Positions 60,565-64,000 of a DNA stretch of 64,000 nt are shown one piece after another (position 1 is the first letter of the stretch; every line of letters begins with the position of its first letter). The translations under genes were made by a program, and so were the position numbers. The notes beneath the pieces were generated by a model. It saw only the letters and a list, made by a program, of their open reading frames with translations. It did no database searches and was not told the origin of the DNA. Source of the DNA: CAIYUC01 sp963682005 (lineage in GTDB: Bacteria; Bacteroidota; Bacteroidia; Bacteroidales; FEN-979); assembly GCA_963682005.1 (NCBI GenBank), contig OY820914.1, forward strand, positions 1,736,001 to 1,800,000. The letters are read 5' to 3'.

Positions 60565-61935
60565 ATGAAAACAACATTTTACCTCATCGCATTGCTCGCA
60601 CTATTCGGACTCAGCAATGCTGCAAATGCACAACCCCTTGCAGGCGGGAGAGCTTTTTCTCTTTCAGTCTGCGATATCAACACGGTAAAGTCATGGGGAT
60701 ACAACATCAACGGACAGCTTGGAAACGGAACAAATGATGACAGCAATGTTCCTGTGTCAGTAATTTCACTTTCAGGTGTCAAAACCGTTGCCTGCGGCGA
60801 CCGTCATTCCCTTGCGTTGAAAGAGGATGGCACAGTCTGGGCATGGGGCGACAATGCAAACGGCGCCCTCGGTAATGGGACCAACACCAGCAGCGATGTT
60901 CCTGTTGCCGTAAATGTTTTAACGAATGTCACCGCCATAGCAGGAGGACGTTACCATTCCCTTGCGCTGAAAAGCGATGGCACAGTGTGGGCCTGGGGAT
61001 TTAACGGTGAAGGGGCGCTCGGTAACGGAACATTCGCAAACAGCAATTACCCTGTTCAGGTAAATTTACTGACCAGCATCGTGGCGATTTCTGCAGGTAC
61101 GAATTTCTCTGTTGCCCTGAAAAATGACGGCACCGTCTGGGCATGGGGGATCAACGATAAAGGCCAGCTTGGAAACGGGGGCAACACCAACAGCAGTATC
61201 CCGGTTCCTGTAAGCTTCATCTCAGGCATCAAGGCGATTGCCGCCGGATATTTTCATGTTCTTGCCCTGAAAAATGACAGCACCGTTGTGGCATGGGGTG
61301 CCAATGAAAGCGGGCAGCTTGGAGATGGAACCACTACGAACAGCAATATACCTATTGCCGTTAGTTCACTGGAAAACGTTGCAAGCATTGCGGCAGGAAG
61401 GTGGCATTCTCTCACATTGAAGTTTGACGGAAGGATTTGGTCCTGGGGAAACAATTCCAGCGGGCAGCTTGGTGACGGAACCAACACAGCCAGCAAAATC
61501 CCGGTTCAGGTAAATTCCTTGTTTGGCATTACGGCCATCGCAGCTGGAGAACAACATTCGCTTGCACGTAAAAACGATGGCACCGGATGGACCTGGGGAA
61601 GCAATAACAACGGAGAACTTGGTAACGGAACAAACACCAACAGCAATGTTCCTGTTGAGGTGAGCGGGTTGTGCCCGATCCTGGCCGTGCCTGAAATTAC
61701 GGAACAACTATCTTCATCCGTTTTTCCGAACCCTTGCAACGGAAAATTTACCTTAACCCTTTCCCGGGAAAAGGGGATGGTTGACATTTACAACCTGCTT
61801 GGAGAGATCGTATATCATTCAGAAATTGACGGACAAAAGGCCGGAATCGATCTGTCGAACCAGCCTGAAGGAATTTATTTGGTAAGAATTTATTCCGGGC
61901 AGAATGTAAGGACGGAGAAGGTCGTCATAAAATAG
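60565..61935 (+). CDS. RCC1-repeat surface protein with T9SS domain
   Basis: 456 residues: signal peptide (KTTFYLIALLALFGLSNAANA), seven RCC1/ATS1-type propeller repeats of about 51 residues each (pattern VTAIAGGRYHSLALKSDGTV, WAWGFNGEGALGNGT, NSNYPVQV), then a type A T9SS sorting domain (SSVFPNPCNGKFTLTL to NVRTEKVVIK). Known: RCC1 propellers are protein-binding platforms. Here it is exported, ligand unknown. Repeats are highly regular, so recombination between them is possible. Confidence 0.88.
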   Translation: MKTTFYLIALLALFGLSNAANAQPLAGGRAFSLSVCDINTVKSWGYNINGQLGNGTNDDSNVPVSVISLSGVKTVACGDRHSLALKEDGTVWAWGDNANGALGNGTNTSSDVPVAVNVLTNVTAIAGGRYHSLALKSDGTVWAWGFNGEGALGNGTFANSNYPVQVNLLTSIVAISAGTNFSVALKNDGTVWAWGINDKGQLGNGGNTNSSIPVPVSFISGIKAIAAGYFHVLALKNDSTVVAWGANESGQLGDGTTTNSNIPIAVSSLENVASIAAGRWHSLTLKFDGRIWSWGNNSSGQLGDGTNTASKIPVQVNSLFGITAIAAGEQHSLARKNDGTGWTWGSNNNGELGNGTNTNSNVPVEVSGLCPILAVPEITEQLSSSVFPNPCNGKFTLTLSREKGMVDIYNLLGEIVYHSEIDGQKAGIDLSNQPEGIYLVRIYSGQNVRTEKVVIK

Positions 61936-62005
61936 GATATCCGGAGGACCTTGCGCGGTTTGAATGACGATGATTTCAGTGAAATTCATACCGTGGTGAA
62001 CTATT

Positions 62006-62156
62006 GGGGGTGTCTAAAAAGTCTTTGTGCGCCTTTGTGATATCCTTTGTGCAATTTGTGGTTATTTTTAAAGAATTGAACCACAAAGGACTCAAAGTAC
62101 ACACGAAGTAACGCAAAGGAAATCTTATTGTACTTTCATACTTATTGTACACCCCC
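62006..62156. repeat. Small inverted-repeat element (151 bp)
   Basis: Outer arms GGGGGTGT (62,006-62,013) and ACACCCCC (62,149-62,156); inner arms TTTGTGGTT (62,055-62,063) and AACCACAAA (62,079-62,087). The interior contains several CTTTGTG/CACAAAG words. No coding content. Could be a palindromic intergenic repeat or a non-autonomous element. Confidence 0.5.
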
Positions 62157-62237
62157 TCATTTGGGTAAACTCCGGGATTCTTCAGGCTGAATCACAAAAT
62201 CCTGAAAATAGCCGTCAAAGGTCATTCATGAACGTGA

Positions 62238-62606
62238 TCAATGTGCACCATGATCATGGCAGCCTTCATGAGAGGAACAGGTTTGACAGTTGTCCTCCAC
62301 GGTTCCGTTGAGGAATTCATTTACTATGTCATCGGCCGGACCAAAGCATCCTCTCACAACTTCAATACCACAGGCATTCAGGTGACTCACAGCCCCGGTC
62401 CCCATATTCCCGGCCAGCAGGACCGATACACCCTCTTCTGATAATATTCCGGCAATTCCCGATCTGCAGCCGCACCCTTCCGGGGAAACAACAGGGTGCA
62501 CCGATTCGATTTTCTTATCCGGTGAAATTGTATAGACAACAAAATTTTCTGAATGTCCGAAATGTTCATTTACAAATCCATTTAAGACAGGTAGTGCGAT
62601 TTTCAT
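62238..62606 (-). CDS. NifX/NifB-type iron-molybdenum cofactor-binding-like protein
   Basis: 122 residues of the dinitrogenase iron-molybdenum cofactor-binding fold: MKIALPVLNGFVNEHFGHSE, FVVYTISPDKKIE, VLLAGNMGTGAVSHLNACGI and GCFGPADDIVNEFLNG. A metal-binding-looking tail CQTCSSHEGCHDHGAH follows. No nif genes are nearby; stand-alone members are common in anaerobes and may carry iron-sulfur or molybdenum clusters. Cytoplasmic. Confidence 0.83.
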   Translation of the reverse strand: MKIALPVLNGFVNEHFGHSENFVVYTISPDKKIESVHPVVSPEGCGCRSGIAGILSEEGVSVLLAGNMGTGAVSHLNACGIEVVRGCFGPADDIVNEFLNGTVEDNCQTCSSHEGCHDHGAH

Positions 62607-62782
62607 ATTTTCCTTTTCTTTTAATTTATGTCGGATGATGATAACTGTTTTTCCCGGTCTTTATTCTTCCGTTCCGGAATAAAGACTTTCATGCCTGATG
62701 AACAAGGACAATGAGGTTAAATAAAAGAGGTGGCAATGCAGGGTAACAGGCGTCAGATTAAGGCTGAAACAATAGTTCAGCA

Positions 62783-63259
62783 TTATTGCTGCCCGTTTAA
62801 CAGAAGGGTTTGGATTTGCTGGATATACGCCTCTTTGCCTGACAGCCCGACGGCCATCTGTGGCTTGCCGGTGACCGGTACATAAAGAATTGCAGGGATC
62901 GACTGGATGTTAAATGCCTGCGCAAGTTCTTTTTCCTCGTCGGTGTTTATTTTATAGAAAACAACCTTCCCCTTATACTCGGCAGCCAGCTCTTCCATTA
63001 TCGGGGCAACCATTTTACATGGCCGGCACCAGTCAGCATAAAAATCAATAATACAGGGCTGTTTCCCTACATAAACCCATTCGTTGGGATTTTTCGGGTA
63101 GTCATAGACCAGTTTTTTGAACATATCGGTGCTTAACTGGTTAACAACACCAATTTTTATCTCTTTCGCGGCATCTCCGCCTTTTTTGTTTTCACTGTTG
63201 CTGCAGGAAAGAAAGACCATTGACGAAAGAACAAACACAAGAACGAATATTTTTTTCAT
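62783..63259 (-). CDS. Thioredoxin-like lipoprotein
   Basis: 158 residues: lipoprotein signal ending VFLSC (Cys19), a short linker, then a thioredoxin fold with active site WCRPC (77-81) in IIDFYADWCRPCKMVAPIME, cis-proline region QSIPAILYVP. Acts as a membrane-anchored periplasmic thiol-disulfide oxidoreductase; partner proteins unknown. No co-directional operon partner is evident. Confidence 0.87.
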   Translation of the reverse strand: MKKIFVLVFVLSSMVFLSCSNSENKKGGDAAKEIKIGVVNQLSTDMFKKLVYDYPKNPNEWVYVGKQPCIIDFYADWCRPCKMVAPIMEELAAEYKGKVVFYKINTDEEKELAQAFNIQSIPAILYVPVTGKPQMAVGLSGKEAYIQQIQTLLLNGQQ

Positions 63260-63322
63260 ATCAGAATGCTTTTTAAATTCTCAGCAAAGGTAAAACAATT
63301 TTTAATTTAAATCGCATAAGTA

Positions 63323-64000
63323 TCACCTTAATTTAATATTCGCCCGTCTGTGTTCTCCCCGGTATTTTGCCAGGTTGATCAACATGACGCTGACGATGAT
63401 CACAACGAGACCGCTTATCTGCAGGTAACTCATATGTTCACCTGCGAAAAAAACCCCGAGCAGAACGGCGATCACCGGGTTCACGTATGCATAAGTGCTC
63501 ACCTGCGCAGCCGACCTAACATTTAAAAGCCACACATATGCACTGTAAGCCGCCAGCGAGCCGAAGATAACAAGGTAAAGCAGTGCCGACCATGAGCCCG
63601 GCGTTACGGATTGCCATTCAAATCCGTTCCATTCCCGGAAAATAAAGCTTCCCGCCATGAATACAATTCCTGCGGCCACCATCTGCCATGCGGCATTTAC
63701 AACAGAGGATCCGGATGACTGGTGTTTTGAATAGAGCGACCCGGCTGCCCAGCTCATGGTCCCGATCAGGAGGATGAACAAACCGATCAGTTCATATTTG
63801 TTGATGGTTGAGGACATGGCCGCCATGACCTTTTCACCGAACATCAGGACCACCCCGATAAAACCAAATACCAGGCCCGTTATGATGGAGCGGTTGGCGA
63901 GGTTTTCTTTCCACCTGGGGATGTCAAGCAGGATGAACCAGAATGGGGATGATGAAACAAGGACGGCCACCAGGGAACTCGGAAGCCATTGTTCAGCCCA
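63323..64000 (-). CDS. EamA-family (DMT) transporter, 5' end outside window
   Basis: The frame is open through the window's right edge (residues WAEQWLPSSLVAVLVSSSPF precede the GTG at 63,970), so the gene is truncated by the window. It has about seven membrane helices, the repeated drug/metabolite transporter EamA domain (GSLAAYSAYVWLLNVRSAAQ, then VNPVIAVLLGVFFAGEHMSY). Exporter of metabolites or amino acids in the inner membrane; substrate unknown. Confidence 0.87.
   Translation of the reverse strand, partial: WAEQWLPSSLVAVLVSSSPFWFILLDIPRWKENLANRSIITGLVFGFIGVVLMFGEKVMAAMSSTINKYELIGLFILLIGTMSWAAGSLYSKHQSSGSSVVNAAWQMVAAGIVFMAGSFIFREWNGFEWQSVTPGSWSALLYLVIFGSLAAYSAYVWLLNVRSAAQVSTYAYVNPVIAVLLGVFFAGEHMSYLQISGLVVIIVSVMLINLAKYRGEHRRANIKLR

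Noticed and set aside
60565..61935. Regular repeats in the RCC1 gene as a DNA repeat array
   Set aside because: The periodicity of about 51 codons is explained by protein propeller repeats in one continuous frame.

Overview
The window looks like a chromosomal segment of an uncultured member of the Bacteroidota, probably class Bacteroidia. Seen: five secreted proteins end in a type IX secretion-style C-terminal sorting domain. There is also a CarboxypepD_reg/plug TonB-dependent receptor, PD40/WD40-like surface proteins, a BACON-domain subtilase, and promoter-like TAnnTTTG boxes. No tRNA, rRNA or CRISPR array was recognised. The species cannot be named from the sequence alone.

Left part (1-22.6 kb): an accessory island full of insertion sequences. 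It opens with IS66 and IS3 remnants, followed by a compact three-gene operon on the minus strand: GAF/PAS histidine kinase, receiver-domain protein and a ComEC-like metallo-beta-lactamase-fold protein. This operon is the best candidate here for a poorly described signalling or defence module. Four near-identical 1,425-bp IS1380-family elements follow, each with its own 5-bp AT-rich target duplication. Between them sits a cluster of AbiE-like (type IV) toxin-antitoxin loci in every state: intact (9.1-10.9 kb and 19.0-21.0 kb), with a frameshifted toxin (16.7-18.3 kb), and reduced to fragments (11.0-11.7, 16.6 and 18.7-19.0 kb). Each has its own palindromic or tandem operator. Tyrosine-recombinase C-terminal remnants, a small Fic-antitoxin-like gene and a pair of paralogous secreted proteins share this region.

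Middle part (22.6-43 kb): metabolic and envelope genes (iron alcohol dehydrogenase, flavin reductase-like protein, YCF48-like T9SS protein, lipase-like lipoprotein, YdcF-like protein, TspO, DUF1295 reductase-like membrane protein, subtilase, aldo/keto reductase). They are interrupted by two HipA kinase systems. One is a tripartite hipB-hipS-hipT locus lying between a lipase gene and a decayed partial copy of the same lipase gene. The other is a classical hipBA pair with a broken hipB-like gene next to it.

Right part (43-64 kb): two almost identical 1,855-bp IS1182-family elements in direct orientation bracket a TonB-dependent receptor and an esterase-TPR protein, a composite-transposon-like layout. 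The left element sits inside one copy of a GC-rich hairpin repeat also found near 24.0 and 38.9 kb. Beyond lie a PQQ-type propeller protein, a third PD40 paralogue, a membrane AraC regulator, an ARPP-1 protein divergent from a WYL-type regulator that lacks the WYL domain, two L,D-transpeptidases, an RCC1-repeat T9SS protein, a NifX-like protein, a thioredoxin lipoprotein and an EamA transporter cut by the window edge.
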